Below are positions 40,789 to 49,619 of a stretch of DNA of 64,000 bases, one piece after another (positions within the stretch are counted from its first letter, which is position 1; every line of letters starts with the position of its first letter). The position numbers were made by a program, and so were the translations under genes. Source of the DNA: an uncultured bacterium (GTDB taxonomy: Bacteria; Actinomycetota; Coriobacteriia; Coriobacteriales; Coriobacteriaceae); contig CAJMMN010000011.1 of the NCBI GenBank assembly GCA_905214525.1, positions 1 through 64,000 of the forward strand. Reading direction: 5' to 3'. The notes below the pieces were generated by a model. The model saw only the letters and a program-made list of their open reading frames with translations, ran no database searches and was not told the DNA's origin.

Positions 40789-43149
40789 GTGAAGCTCGAT
40801 ACACTCGAGATTGGAAAGGACGCCGTTGTCGCATCGGTGGCATCGGACGATCAGGCACTCCGACAGCATATTTTGGACATGGGCCTAACGCCGGGCACCG
40901 AAGTCACCATGATGAAGTACGCTCCTATGGGCGACCCGCTCGAGATTCGCCTGCGTGGCTACGAGTTGACGCTGCGCAAGGACGATGCTGCTCGCATCGA
41001 GCTCGTGGGTGTTCACGACACAGACACGGGTCCGCGCACTAACGCCGCAATCGGCATGACGGAGCACCCGGCACTTGGCGAGGGGACGTATTCGCCCCGT
41101 GCGGCAAAAACGGCCGTGCCCGAGGGCGCACCGCTGCATTTTGCCCTCGCCGGCAACCAAAACTGCGGTAAGACCACGCTGTTCAACCAGCTGACGGGCT
41201 CCAACCAGCACGTCGGTAACTTTCCCGGCGTGACGGTCGACCGCAAGGACGGCACCATCCGTAACCATCCCGAGGCAAGCGTTACCGACCTGCCCGGCAT
41301 CTATTCGCTGTCTCCGTACACGGGCGAAGAGATCGTCAGTCGCCAATTTATCCTGGACGAAAACCCCGACGCCATCATCGACATCATCGACGCTACTAAT
41401 ATCGAACGCAACCTGTACCTGACGCTGCAGCTTATGGAGCTCGACCGCCCCATGGTCATCGCGCTCAACATGATGGACGAGGTGACGGCCAACGGCGGCG
41501 CCGTGGACGTCAACCTGCTCGAGAGCCTGTTGGGCGTGCCTGTTGTCCCCATTAGCGCTGCCCGCAACGAGGGTATCGGCGAGCTGGTGGATCATGCCTT
41601 GCACGTGGCACGGTTCCGCGAGCGCCCCGGTCGCCTGGACTTCTGTGCGCCCGATGGCTCGGACGGCGGTGCACTGCATCGCTGCATCCACGGCATTGCC
41701 AACCTGATCGAGGACCATGCCGTGACGGCGCACATTCCGGTGCGTTTTGCGGCGACCAAGCTGGTTGAAGGCGACGAGCTGGTGACCGAGGCGCTTCACT
41801 TGGATCGCAATGAGCTCGACGCTATCGAGCACATCATTACCCAGATGGAGGGCGAAGCCGGCACCGACCGCCTGTCCGCGCTGGCCGATATGCGCTTTAG
41901 CTTTATCGGCGACGTGTGCGGGCGCTGCGTCGTCAAGCCGCATGAGAGCCGCGAGCACGTGCGCTCCGTCAAGATCGACCGCATCCTGACGGGTCGCTAC
42001 ACGGCCATTCCGGCGTTCCTGGTGATCATGGGCCTCGTCTTTTGGCTGACGTTTGGCGTGATCGGCGCGGCGTTGCAGGGACTCATGGAGGACGGCATCG
42101 CTGCCATCATCGCCTCGGCCGATGCGGGTCTCAAGGCGTTCGGCACCAACGACGTGGTGCGCTCGCTGGCTGTCGACGGCGTGCTTACGGGCGTGGGCAG
42201 CGTGCTGACCTTCCTGCCGATTATCGTCGTGCTCTTTTTGTTCCTCTCCATTCTGGAAGACTCGGGCTACATGGCGCGCGTGGCCTTTGTCATGGATAAA
42301 GTGCTGCGTCGCTTTGGCCTGTCGGGCCGCAGCTTCGTGCCCATGCTCGTCGGTTTTGGCTGTACCGTGCCGGCTATCATGTCGACCCGTACGCTCCCAT
42401 CCGAGCACGACCGCAAGATGACGGTCATGCTCACGCCGTTTATGAGCTGCTCGGCCAAGTTGCCGGTCTACGGACTGCTGTGCGGGGCGTTTTTCCCACA
42501 GGCGACGGTTCCCGCCATGGTCTCGCTCTATCTGATTGGCATTGCGGTCGGTTGCATCGCGGCTTTGGTGCTCAACCGCACGGCATTTAAGGGCGACCCG
42601 GTGCCGTTTATCATGGAGCTCCCCAATTACCGCCTGCCGAGCGTCAAGACGACGGTGATGCTGGCATGGGATAAGGCCAAGGACTTTATTACCAAGGCCT
42701 TTACCATTATCTTTGCCGCTACCGTGGTCATCTGGTTCCTTCAGACGTTCGACATTCGCTTTAATGTGGTCGCCGATCAGTCGCAGAGTCTACTTGCCGG
42801 TCTGGGTAGCATTATCGCGCCGGTGTTGGCCCCGCTCGGCTTCGGCGACTGGCGCGCCTCGACGGCGCTCGTCACCGGACTTATCGCCAAGGAGAGCGTC
42901 ATTTCGACCCTCACCGTGCTTTTGGGTGCAACATCACCCGCGGCACTGTCGACCATGTTCTCGCCGTTTACTGCCTATGTGTTCCTGGTCTTTACGCTGC
43001 TGTACCCGCCCTGCGTGGCTGCCATCGGCGCCGTCAAGAGCGAGCTGGGTGCGCGCTATGCCGTTGCCGTGTTCGCGTTTCAGGTGACGGTCGCCTGGAT
43101 CGTGGCGTTTGTCGTGCATTCGGCGGGCATATTGCTGGGGTTGGCTTAG
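40789..43149 (+). CDS. feoB: FeoA-FeoB fusion ferrous iron transporter
   Basis: A 786-residue protein. An N-terminal FeoA SH3-like domain (1-75, with ILDMGLTPGTEVTMMKYAP) is joined by a linker to FeoB. The G domain has GNQNCGKTTLFN (about 122-133), the switch NFPGVTVDRKDG, DLPGIYSL and NMMD; then come the membrane domain with two Gate motifs (FVPMLVGFGCTVPAIMSTRTL and MTVMLTPFMSCSAKLPVYGLLCGAFF) and the usual hydrophobic segments. It imports Fe2+ into the cytoplasm. GTG 40789 follows AAAGGATG. Fusion of FeoA to FeoB is found in several anaerobes. Confidence 0.95.
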   Translation: MKLDTLEIGKDAVVASVASDDQALRQHILDMGLTPGTEVTMMKYAPMGDPLEIRLRGYELTLRKDDAARIELVGVHDTDTGPRTNAAIGMTEHPALGEGTYSPRAAKTAVPEGAPLHFALAGNQNCGKTTLFNQLTGSNQHVGNFPGVTVDRKDGTIRNHPEASVTDLPGIYSLSPYTGEEIVSRQFILDENPDAIIDIIDATNIERNLYLTLQLMELDRPMVIALNMMDEVTANGGAVDVNLLESLLGVPVVPISAARNEGIGELVDHALHVARFRERPGRLDFCAPDGSDGGALHRCIHGIANLIEDHAVTAHIPVRFAATKLVEGDELVTEALHLDRNELDAIEHIITQMEGEAGTDRLSALADMRFSFIGDVCGRCVVKPHESREHVRSVKIDRILTGRYTAIPAFLVIMGLVFWLTFGVIGAALQGLMEDGIAAIIASADAGLKAFGTNDVVRSLAVDGVLTGVGSVLTFLPIIVVLFLFLSILEDSGYMARVAFVMDKVLRRFGLSGRSFVPMLVGFGCTVPAIMSTRTLPSEHDRKMTVMLTPFMSCSAKLPVYGLLCGAFFPQATVPAMVSLYLIGIAVGCIAALVLNRTAFKGDPVPFIMELPNYRLPSVKTTVMLAWDKAKDFITKAFTIIFAATVVIWFLQTFDIRFNVVADQSQSLLAGLGSIIAPVLAPLGFGDWRASTALVTGLIAKESVISTLTVLLGATSPAALSTMFSPFTAYVFLVFTLLYPPCVAAIGAVKSELGARYAVAVFAFQVTVAWIVAFVVHSAGILLGLA

Positions 43150-43190
43150 CTATTTATTGACGGCGCAACCCCTGTGTATTGAGTTGATTG

Positions 43191-43229
43191 CGGTCCCGCA
43201 TCTGTTGCTGACGGATGCGGGACCGTTGC
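43191..43229 (+). terminator. terminator of feoAB
   Basis: CGGTCCCGCATC (43191-43202) pairs with GATGCGGGACCG (about 43214-43225), followed by TTGCTATAT. Confidence 0.75.
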
Positions 43230-43274
43230 TATATAATCGCCCACCGCTCAAGACAATCGGAGAGGTTTTCCTAT

Positions 43275-44471
43275 ATGGCTCAGGCAAGACAAGATGGCAT
43301 CTCACTCAGGCAGTGGCTCCCGCTTATCGGGCTCGCCTGCTGTGCGTTCGTGTTCAACACGTCGGAGTTCATGCCCATTGGCCTTCTGACTGATATTGCC
43401 GCATCGTTCTCGCTCACCGAGGCCCAGGCAGGCATCATGATCTCGGTCTATGCCTGGGGCGTCATGCTGCTGTCGCTGCCGCTCATGGTGTTCGCATCGC
43501 GCTTTGAGTTCAAGCGGATGCTGCTGGGCGTGCTGGCCGTGTTCTCGCTCGGTCAGTTCCTGTCCGCTGTGGCACCGACCTATCCCATCTTGGTCTGCGC
43601 GCGCCTGGTGGTCGCTTGCGCACATGCCGTGTTCTGGTCGGTCGCCTCGATTATGGCCTCGCGCCTGGTTGACACCCGCCATGGGGCGCTCGCCATCAGC
43701 ATGATCGCTACGGGCTCGTCCATCGCGCAGATCTTCGGCCTGCCCCTCGGTCGCGCCATTGGCCTGGCCGTGGGCTGGCGTATGACGTTTGCCGTGGTCG
43801 GGGCGCTGTCTGCTGTCGCGGTCGTCTACCAAGCGACCGTGTTTCCTGCCATGTCGGCGGGTGAGCGCTTTACCGTCAAGCAACTGCCCGAGCTGCTCAA
43901 GAACCCGCTCCTGATCGCGCTCTATGCGGTCACGGTGTTCATGGCAACTGGCTATTATGCGGGTTACAGCTATATCGAGCCGTTCCTGGCACAGGTCGCG
44001 CACGTCGACGCAAGCGCTATTACCATGACGCTGACGGCGTTCGGCTGCTCTGGTCTGCTCGGAAGCTGGCTGTTCGGCCGACTGTTCGATGGGCACCGGT
44101 TCCCGTTTCTCGCGATTACGCTCTCCGGAGTGCCGGTCGCCTTGCTACTTATGGGTTCTGCCGCGTCGTCGCTCGCCGCGGTTCTTGGCGTTTGTGCGCT
44201 ATGGGGCTGCTGCGCCACGGCCTTTAACGTGGCGTTTCAGGCCGAGCTCATCAAGTACACGCCGGCGGACTCGTCGGCCGTCGCCATGTCGATCTTCTCG
44301 GGCCTGTTTAACCTGGGCATCGGCACCGGCACGGCGATCGGCGGCGCTGTGGTGTCGGGCCCCGGTATCGCCTGGATCGGCTATGCAGGCGGCGCGATTG
44401 CGGTCGCGGGCGTCATCCTCGCCATCACGGTGATGTTCCCGGCCATCCGTCGCGCCAAGCCCGTCGCCTAA
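43275..44471 (+). CDS. MFS transporter, sugar-efflux/DHA1 type
   Basis: A 398-residue membrane protein with twelve predicted hydrophobic segments. The N-terminal NTSEFMPIGLLTDIAASFSL and the A-loop after helix 2 place it in the SotB/YdhP-like arabinose/drug efflux group; RLVDTRHGALAISMIATGSSIAQIFGLPLG carries the motif-C-like Gly-rich segment. The exported substrate is unknown. GGAGAGG lies 9 nt before ATG 43275. It is followed by a large palindrome. Confidence 0.88.
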   Translation: MAQARQDGISLRQWLPLIGLACCAFVFNTSEFMPIGLLTDIAASFSLTEAQAGIMISVYAWGVMLLSLPLMVFASRFEFKRMLLGVLAVFSLGQFLSAVAPTYPILVCARLVVACAHAVFWSVASIMASRLVDTRHGALAISMIATGSSIAQIFGLPLGRAIGLAVGWRMTFAVVGALSAVAVVYQATVFPAMSAGERFTVKQLPELLKNPLLIALYAVTVFMATGYYAGYSYIEPFLAQVAHVDASAITMTLTAFGCSGLLGSWLFGRLFDGHRFPFLAITLSGVPVALLLMGSAASSLAAVLGVCALWGCCATAFNVAFQAELIKYTPADSSAVAMSIFSGLFNLGIGTGTAIGGAVVSGPGIAWIGYAGGAIAVAGVILAITVMFPAIRRAKPVA

Positions 44472-44486
44472 CCACATCCCCCTATC

Positions 44487-44553
44487 AGTTGCGGTGAAAT
44501 ACGGACTGCTGGGTCCAATAAACCCGGCAAACAGTCCGTATTCCACCGCAACT
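44487..44553. repeat. 67-bp palindrome after the MFS gene
   Basis: 22-bp arms starting AGTTGCGGTG (44487) and ending CACCGCAACT (44553) with one mismatch; an inner tier GCTGGGT/AACCCGGC continues the stem. It could serve as a terminator, or be a mobile palindrome. Confidence 0.75.
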
Positions 44554-44566
44554 TGGAAAGGGGTCG

Positions 44567-44603
44567 GGGTAGCTAAAACAGCTCCGTCCCAAATTAGCTA
44601 CCC
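44567..44603 (+). repeat. intergenic repeat GTCCCAAATTAGCTA, copy 2
   Basis: GGGTAGCTAA (44567-44576) pairs with TTAGCTACCC (44594-44603) around CCGTCCCAA. A 36-nt relative is at 8170-8205. Confidence 0.7.
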
Positions 44604-44653
44604 TGCCGGGCATACAATGGATGTCGTTGTGTTGAGCTTACCAGGAGGTTGCT

Positions 44654-46030
44654 ATGTGGGCATACGAGACGACGTTCTATCAGATCTATCCGCTGGGCTT
44701 TTGCGGAGCTCCGCGCGAAAACGCCGCGCCCGTTGCCGAGGACGAACTCTCCCAAGCTGCCGGCACTGCACCCAACCCCGATGCCCCCATCATGAAAATC
44801 GCCCAATGGGCCGATTACCTGCAAAAACTCGGTATTGGCGCTGTGCTCATCAACCCGCCGCTCGAGTCTGATAGCCACGGCTACGATACGCGCAGCCTGC
44901 GCCATCTCGACCGTCGCCTGGGTGGGGACGCCGACTTTGCCGCCGTATGCGACACGCTGCACGCCCATGGCATCCGCGTGGTGCTTGATGCCGTCTTCAA
45001 CCACGTCGGTCGCGGCTTTTGGGCCTTCCGCGATGTGCAGGAGCGCAAGTGGGACTCGCCCTACAAGGACTGGTTCCATATTAGCTTTGACGGAGATTCC
45101 TGCTATGGCGACGGCTTTTGGTACGAGGGCTGGGAAGGCCATTTTGAGCTTGTGAAGCTCAACCTGCAAAATCCCGCTGTGGTCGATTACCTGCTCGAGT
45201 CTGTGCGCCGTTGGGCCGACGTCTTTGGCGTCGACGGCCTGCGCCTGGACGTTGCCTATATGCTCGACCGCGACTTTATGCGCCGCCTGCACGCCTTTGC
45301 CCGTGAGCTCAAGCCCGACTTTGTGCTGATCGGCGAGACGCTCCACGGCGACTACAACCAGATCGTCAACGACGAGATGCTCGACTCCTGCACCAACTAC
45401 GAGTGCTACAAGGGCCTGTACTCCAGCTTTAACTCGGTCAATATGTTCGAGATCGCCCATTCGCTGCACCGCCAGTTTGGCGGCGATCCGTGGTGCATCT
45501 ACCGCGGCAAACATCTGCTGTCGTTTGTCGACAACCACGATGTACCGCGCCTGGCGAGCATCCTCACCGACAAGTCCTGTCTACGTCCTGCCTACGGCAT
45601 GCTCTTTGGCATGCCAGGCATCCCGTGCGTCTACTATGGCAGCGAGTGGGGAATTGCTGGCGAAAAGGACGGCCCCGATGGCGACTGGGCGCTGCGCCCT
45701 GCGCTCGATGAGCCTGCGCCCAACGAGCTGACGGCGTTCATCACGCGGCTTGCGCACCTTCGCTCGGCCGACGACGCGGCTGCCCGTGCTCTCAACTTCG
45801 GTGCCTATCGCAACGTGGTGATCCAGAACAAGCAGCTGCTGTTCGAGCGCGCCTGTGACGGCGCGACGGTGCTCGTGGCGGTGAACGCCGTGGACGAGCC
45901 TTACACCTTTGGCGCCGGCGAGCTCAACGGCTCCTTTGTCGATTTGCTTGCCGACGATGCACCCACGGTCGAGCTGACGGGTACCCTTGAGCTTGCACCC
46001 TACGAGGTGCGTTATCTGTTGAGGGCCTAG
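44654..46030 (+). CDS. GH13 alpha-amylase family enzyme
   Basis: A 458-residue cytosolic glucosidase, with no signal peptide. GH13 regions: DAVFNHVGRGF (region I), DGLRLDVAY (about 194, nucleophile Asp in region II), VLIGETLHGD (catalytic Glu about 232) and FVDNHDVPRL (about 291, transition-state Asp). The N-terminus MWAYETTFYQIYPLGFCG is typical of maltodextrin-degrading GH13 enzymes. It probably trims alpha-glucans or maltodextrins inside the cell. AGGAGG lies before the ATG. Confidence 0.9.
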   Translation: MWAYETTFYQIYPLGFCGAPRENAAPVAEDELSQAAGTAPNPDAPIMKIAQWADYLQKLGIGAVLINPPLESDSHGYDTRSLRHLDRRLGGDADFAAVCDTLHAHGIRVVLDAVFNHVGRGFWAFRDVQERKWDSPYKDWFHISFDGDSCYGDGFWYEGWEGHFELVKLNLQNPAVVDYLLESVRRWADVFGVDGLRLDVAYMLDRDFMRRLHAFARELKPDFVLIGETLHGDYNQIVNDEMLDSCTNYECYKGLYSSFNSVNMFEIAHSLHRQFGGDPWCIYRGKHLLSFVDNHDVPRLASILTDKSCLRPAYGMLFGMPGIPCVYYGSEWGIAGEKDGPDGDWALRPALDEPAPNELTAFITRLAHLRSADDAAARALNFGAYRNVVIQNKQLLFERACDGATVLVAVNAVDEPYTFGAGELNGSFVDLLADDAPTVELTGTLELAPYEVRYLLRA

Positions 46031-46033
46031 GCC

Positions 46034-46597
46034 ATGGCTGCTGCCGACGAGGGCTATCAACATATTGAGCATGGGTTTGAACACGTGTTTGACGAGCGCT
46101 CGCGCGTTTTGGTGCTGGGGTCGTTTCCCTCGGTGCTCTCGCGTGCCAATGCCTTTTATTACGGCAACCCTCAGAATCGCTTTTGGCGTGTGATGGCCAC
46201 GTGCCTCGGTATGCCTGTGCCGCCCAACGAGGGCGATCCTTTGGCAAGCGGTGAGCCCGCGACGCTCGATGCCTCCATTGCCGCCAAGCGATCCATGCTG
46301 TTGAACGGTGGCGTGGCCCTGTGGGATGTGATTGAGAGCTGCGACATTAAGGGCTCGAGCGACGCGAGCATTCGCAACGTTGTGCCGGCACATATCGAGT
46401 GCATTACCGATGCCGCGCCGATCGAGGCCGTTGTCTGTAACGGCGGCACGGCAGGGCGACTCTACAAACGCTACTTGCAAGATCGGACGGGGCTGCCCGC
46501 CATCGTCCTGCCCTCGACAAGTCCTGCCAACGCGGCGTGGCGTTTGGAGCGGCTTGTCGAGCGTTGGAGTGAAGCCGTTGACTGGGCAGCTCATTAA
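46034..46597 (+). CDS. DNA-deoxyinosine/uracil-type DNA glycosylase
   Basis: A 187-residue repair enzyme of the uracil-DNA glycosylase superfamily. Motif A is VLVLGSFPSVLSR (about 26-37), followed by FYYGNPQNRFWRVMA; motif B is LPSTSPANAAW (about 159-169). The GSFPS and STSPANA pattern with YYGNPQNRFW fits the hypoxanthine (deoxyinosine) glycosylase branch better than classical UDG, so removal of deaminated adenine is likely. It starts 3 nt after the GH13 gene. Confidence 0.85.
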   Translation: MAAADEGYQHIEHGFEHVFDERSRVLVLGSFPSVLSRANAFYYGNPQNRFWRVMATCLGMPVPPNEGDPLASGEPATLDASIAAKRSMLLNGGVALWDVIESCDIKGSSDASIRNVVPAHIECITDAAPIEAVVCNGGTAGRLYKRYLQDRTGLPAIVLPSTSPANAAWRLERLVERWSEAVDWAAH

Positions 46598-46598
46598 T

Positions 46599-47261
46599 TT
46601 AGATTATTGATTGAGTGTGGGCGCCGAGGTGTTTCAGAACGCCTCGCCAGACCGGCGCGGGCACGGCTGGCTCGGCGCAAACCATGCCGTCGGCGTCGAC
46701 GTTGGCGGCATTGCCGCCGCCAAGTCGCTGTGCATGCTCGACGGAGCAGCCCATGCGCACAGCGCCCACAAGCTTATCCATCGCTTCCGAAAATGGTCGG
46801 CGTAAGAGGCCCATGCGTGGGGAATGGCGAAGCGCTGCGATGCCGCTGCCGGCGCAGATGGCAACGCCGCCACACCACAATTGGTCATGGCGCTCGCATG
46901 CCTTGTGCAAGCGAACGGCGGTCCCACGCGCCTGCTCAGCGCCCTGTTGTGCGGCTCTAATCACGGCGTAGACACGCGTTCCCGTACTGCCAAAGCGCTC
47001 AAGCGCCTGCTCGATGGCTGTCAACGTCTCATCGTCAGCCATATCTTCAATGGCCAGCACGATGCCATCGGCAACGCTGCCGGCGTCATTTGCCTTCAAG
47101 TCGACTGGGCGGGGGAGTGCAGTGCCGGAAAGCTGTGCATAGGCGGCGATGGCATCCTGCAGGTCCCAAAGCAAAAACTCAAGATCGGCGCTATTGGGAA
47201 TGCTGATATACGCAATGGTTTGCAGTGTTTTTGGTACGTCGCTACGCGCGGTCGTCTCCAT
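46599..47261 (-). CDS. hypothetical protein, flavodoxin-like fold suspected
   Basis: A 220-residue soluble protein that I cannot assign firmly. The pattern SGTALPRPVDLKANDAGSVADGIVLAIEDMADDETL and RLHKACERHDQLWCGGVAICAGSGIAAL, then RRPFSEAMDKLVGAVRMG, resembles NAD(P)H-dependent FMN-reductase-like proteins, but nucleotide-binding motifs are not conclusive. It is convergent with the glycosylase gene, one base apart, with no terminator between. Its ATG follows AAAGGAGA. Confidence 0.55.
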   Translation of the reverse strand: METTARSDVPKTLQTIAYISIPNSADLEFLLWDLQDAIAAYAQLSGTALPRPVDLKANDAGSVADGIVLAIEDMADDETLTAIEQALERFGSTGTRVYAVIRAAQQGAEQARGTAVRLHKACERHDQLWCGGVAICAGSGIAALRHSPRMGLLRRPFSEAMDKLVGAVRMGCSVEHAQRLGGGNAANVDADGMVCAEPAVPAPVWRGVLKHLGAHTQSII

Positions 47262-47354
47262 GCCATCTCCTTTCCGGCTCGTTTCCGTTTAGGTTACACC
47301 GTCTGGCGGCGCCCCGCCGCGCTATCCTAGTGCAACCCTTACGAAAGGAACGCC

Positions 47355-48491
47355 ATGCGACTGCCCATGAATACCTCGCTTGCCACGCTCAAGCCCTCCG
47401 GTATCCGCCGGATCAACGCGCTCGCCGCCCAGCACCCGGGGTGCATCGCGCTTGCGCTCGGCGAGCCCGATTTTCCCACGCCCGATGTGATTAGCGCCGA
47501 GGTGACCGCCGCGCTGGACCGCGGTGACACGCACTATCCGCCCAACAACGGTCGCCCCGCCCTGCGTGATGCACTGTCCAAATATATGGATGACGCGGGC
47601 CTGGCGTTTTCCGCCGATGAGGTCATCCTGACCGACGGCGCGACCGAGGCACTGTCGGCAACATTCATGGCCATGCTCAACCCCGGCGACGAGGTCATTA
47701 TCCCCACGCCGGCCTTTGGCCTGTACGAGAGCATCGTCGTGGCCAACCACGCCAAAGCGGTCTTTTTGGATACGGAGCCCGCGCAATTCCAGATTGACGA
47801 GGATGCGCTTCGTGCTTGCGTGACGCCGGCGACCAAGGCCATCGTCATCTGCTCGCCCAACAATCCTACGGGCTGTATCCTCAACGCGGCTTCGCTCGAC
47901 GCCGTGGCGCACGTGGCGGAGCAGGCGGGCATCTACGTGGTCTGCGACGATGTATACAACCGCCTGGTCTATGTGGATGGCTACGAGCGCTTTGCCCAGC
48001 GTCACCCGGAGCTGCGTGAGCAGACGGTAGTCATCGAGAGCTTCTCCAAGCCCTGGGCCATGACCGGCTGGCGCTTGGGCTGGCTCGCAGCCGCAGCCCC
48101 CGTCATCGCCGAGATCGCAAAAGCTCACCAATACCTAGTATCGAGCGCCGTCTCCTTCGAGATGGACGCCGCAGCCCGAGCCCTCACCGTCGACCCAGCC
48201 CCCATGCTCAAAGTCTACCGAGTCCGCCGCGAGCGCGTACTCGCAGCCTTAGACGCCATGGGCCTCGACGTAGTGGAACCGGCAGGCGCCTTCTACGCCT
48301 TCCCCAGCATCAAACAATTCGGCCTAACAAGCGAAGACTTCTGCATCAAAGCCATCAAAGAGGCCAACGTAGCCCTAGTTCCGGGAGACTGCTTCGGAAC
48401 CGAAGGCCACGTCCGCCTCAGCTACTGCGTCTCCGACAAAGACCTAGACGAAGGCCTCCACCGCCTGTCCACCTTCGTTTCAACCCTGTAG
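47355..48491 (+). CDS. class I/II aminotransferase (PLP-dependent)
   Basis: A 378-residue cytosolic transaminase. Seen: IALALGEPDFPTPDVI, THYPPNNGRPALRDAL, the PLP-contacting SPNNPTG, CDDVYNRLVY (Asp) and the lysine motif ESFSKPWAMTGWRLGW. It is closest in feel to PatA/AspC-like aminotransferases acting on aspartate or aromatic acids; the substrate is uncertain. Notable: codon use changes at about 48085. Before it CTG/GTG/GAG/AAG dominate; after it CTA, GTA, GAA and AAA are common. This suggests a recombinant 3' third. Confidence 0.9.
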   Translation: MRLPMNTSLATLKPSGIRRINALAAQHPGCIALALGEPDFPTPDVISAEVTAALDRGDTHYPPNNGRPALRDALSKYMDDAGLAFSADEVILTDGATEALSATFMAMLNPGDEVIIPTPAFGLYESIVVANHAKAVFLDTEPAQFQIDEDALRACVTPATKAIVICSPNNPTGCILNAASLDAVAHVAEQAGIYVVCDDVYNRLVYVDGYERFAQRHPELREQTVVIESFSKPWAMTGWRLGWLAAAAPVIAEIAKAHQYLVSSAVSFEMDAAARALTVDPAPMLKVYRVRRERVLAALDAMGLDVVEPAGAFYAFPSIKQFGLTSEDFCIKAIKEANVALVPGDCFGTEGHVRLSYCVSDKDLDEGLHRLSTFVSTL

Positions 48492-48544
48492 CCATCAGGG
48501 ACGCAACACATCAGCCCACCGACCCAAGCATTATGAATGGGGCG

Positions 48545-48763
48545 CGTCGCTCAACGGACGCGAGGATTCGCAGCAAAGTTACCGTAGCTCCGGCCGGGAG
48601 GGGCAGGGCGAGTTTTCCGTAGATTCCGCACGAGCCGAAGGCCACTTAATGTGGCCTTCGTGCGAGCCCAGGACTTGACCGAGCGGAAAACTCGCCCTGC
48701 CCCTCCCGGCCGGAGCGTATGCAGGGTTTGTGTACGAATCCTCGCGCCCGTTGACCGACGCCG
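48545..48763. repeat. nested palindromic element, copy 3
   Basis: Inner perfect 33-bp arms at 48587-48619 and 48684-48716, the left starting GCTCCGGCCGGGAGG. The centre holds GATTCCGCACG, GAAGGCCACTTAATGTGGCC and CGTGCGAGCCCAGGACT, the core shared with 59.6 and 61.8 kb. An additional outer arm pair (about 48545-48570 with 48735-48763, two mismatches) encloses it; its right arm contains the rplJ promoter -35. Confidence 0.85.
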
Positions 48764-48779
48764 GGGTCCCCGCCATAAT
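48751..48779 (+). promoter_or_regulatory. promoter of rplJL
   Basis: TTGACC (48751-48756), 17-nt spacer, CATAAT (48774-48779). The -35 lies inside the outer arm of the nested palindrome. Confidence 0.75.
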
Positions 48780-48812
48780 ACTTTCGGTTCACGCACGAAT
48801 CCGCTGCCAGAG

Positions 48813-48935
48813 ACAGCCGGCGCAAACGGGTCTTACCCGCGAGCTTAATGGGACATCCCGCCAGCCGAGGTGGTCGAGTAGATATGTCTTCTCGCCCCCG
48901 TCGCTCATGCAGCGCGGGGGCTTTCTTTTTGGACA
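48813..48935 (+). promoter_or_regulatory. ribosomal protein L10 leader with attenuator
   Basis: GAGACAGCCGGCG, GAGCTTAATGGGA and CCGCCAGCCGAGG match the layout of the L10 leader that binds the L10(L12) complex. A terminator hairpin follows (CCCCC at 48895 with CGGGGG to 48920, then CTTTCTTTTT). Expected role: repression of rplJ-rplL by excess L10. Confidence 0.85.
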
Positions 48936-48995
48936 TGCCCCCGTCACGTCCTTGTGGCGGACCGTGCCCGGAAAGAATTCGAGGAGGTGTAATTC

Positions 48996-49517
48996 ATGCC
49001 CCAGCAGTACAAAATCGACAAGGTTGCAGAGATCGAGTCCCGTATCGCCGAGAACGCCGGTCTGTTCGTCGTCAACTACAACGGTCTGACGGTTAAGCAG
49101 GCTCAGGAGCTGCGTCATCAGCTTCGCGAGTGCGGCGCCGAGATGAAGGTCTACAAGAACAACCTGGTCAAGATCGCCCTCAAGAACCAGGAGCAGCCCG
49201 AGATCGACGAGATTCTCGCCGGCCCCGTCGCTTATGTGTTCTACGAGACCGAGCCGGTCGAGGCCGCTAAGGCCCTTAAGGACTTCTCCGCTAAGTCCAA
49301 GGGCGTCCTTGAGATCAAGGGCGGTATCTCCGACGGCAAGGCCGTTTCCGCTGATGATGTTAAGGCTATCGCCGAGCTGCCCACCAAGGACCAGCTTCTC
49401 GGCCAGATCGCCGGTCTCATCTCCGGTTTCGCTCGCGACATCGCTGTCTGCGTCAACGGCGTTTCCTCTGGTCTCGCTCGTTCGATCCAGCAGGTCTCCG
49501 AGCAGAAGGCAGCCTAG
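48996..49517 (+). CDS. rplJ: 50S ribosomal protein L10
   Basis: A 173-residue stalk-base protein that anchors L7/L12 dimers. N-terminal rRNA-binding domain: KVAEIESRIAENAGLFVVNYNGLTVKQAQELR..VYKNNLVKIAL; the C-terminal helix that binds L12 ends IQQVSEQKAA. GAGGAGG precedes the ATG. It is regulated through the L10 leader upstream. It is separated from rplK-rplA by about 26 kb. Confidence 0.97.
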   Translation: MPQQYKIDKVAEIESRIAENAGLFVVNYNGLTVKQAQELRHQLRECGAEMKVYKNNLVKIALKNQEQPEIDEILAGPVAYVFYETEPVEAAKALKDFSAKSKGVLEIKGGISDGKAVSADDVKAIAELPTKDQLLGQIAGLISGFARDIAVCVNGVSSGLARSIQQVSEQKAA

Positions 49518-49619
49518 TCGCTGTTTTCACCCGCGGCGGCAACGCCGCACCCCTGGCGCATTCGCGCCGTGTTTTAACTGATCTCCGTGCATCCGCACGG
49601 AAACCGAAAGGACTTAGAA

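Noticed and set aside
46605..46971. Plus-strand frames opposite the 46.6-47.3 kb gene
   Set aside because: Arg/Ala/Pro-rich shadow frames without ribosome sites; the minus-strand frame has a normal composition and a start with AAAGGAGA.
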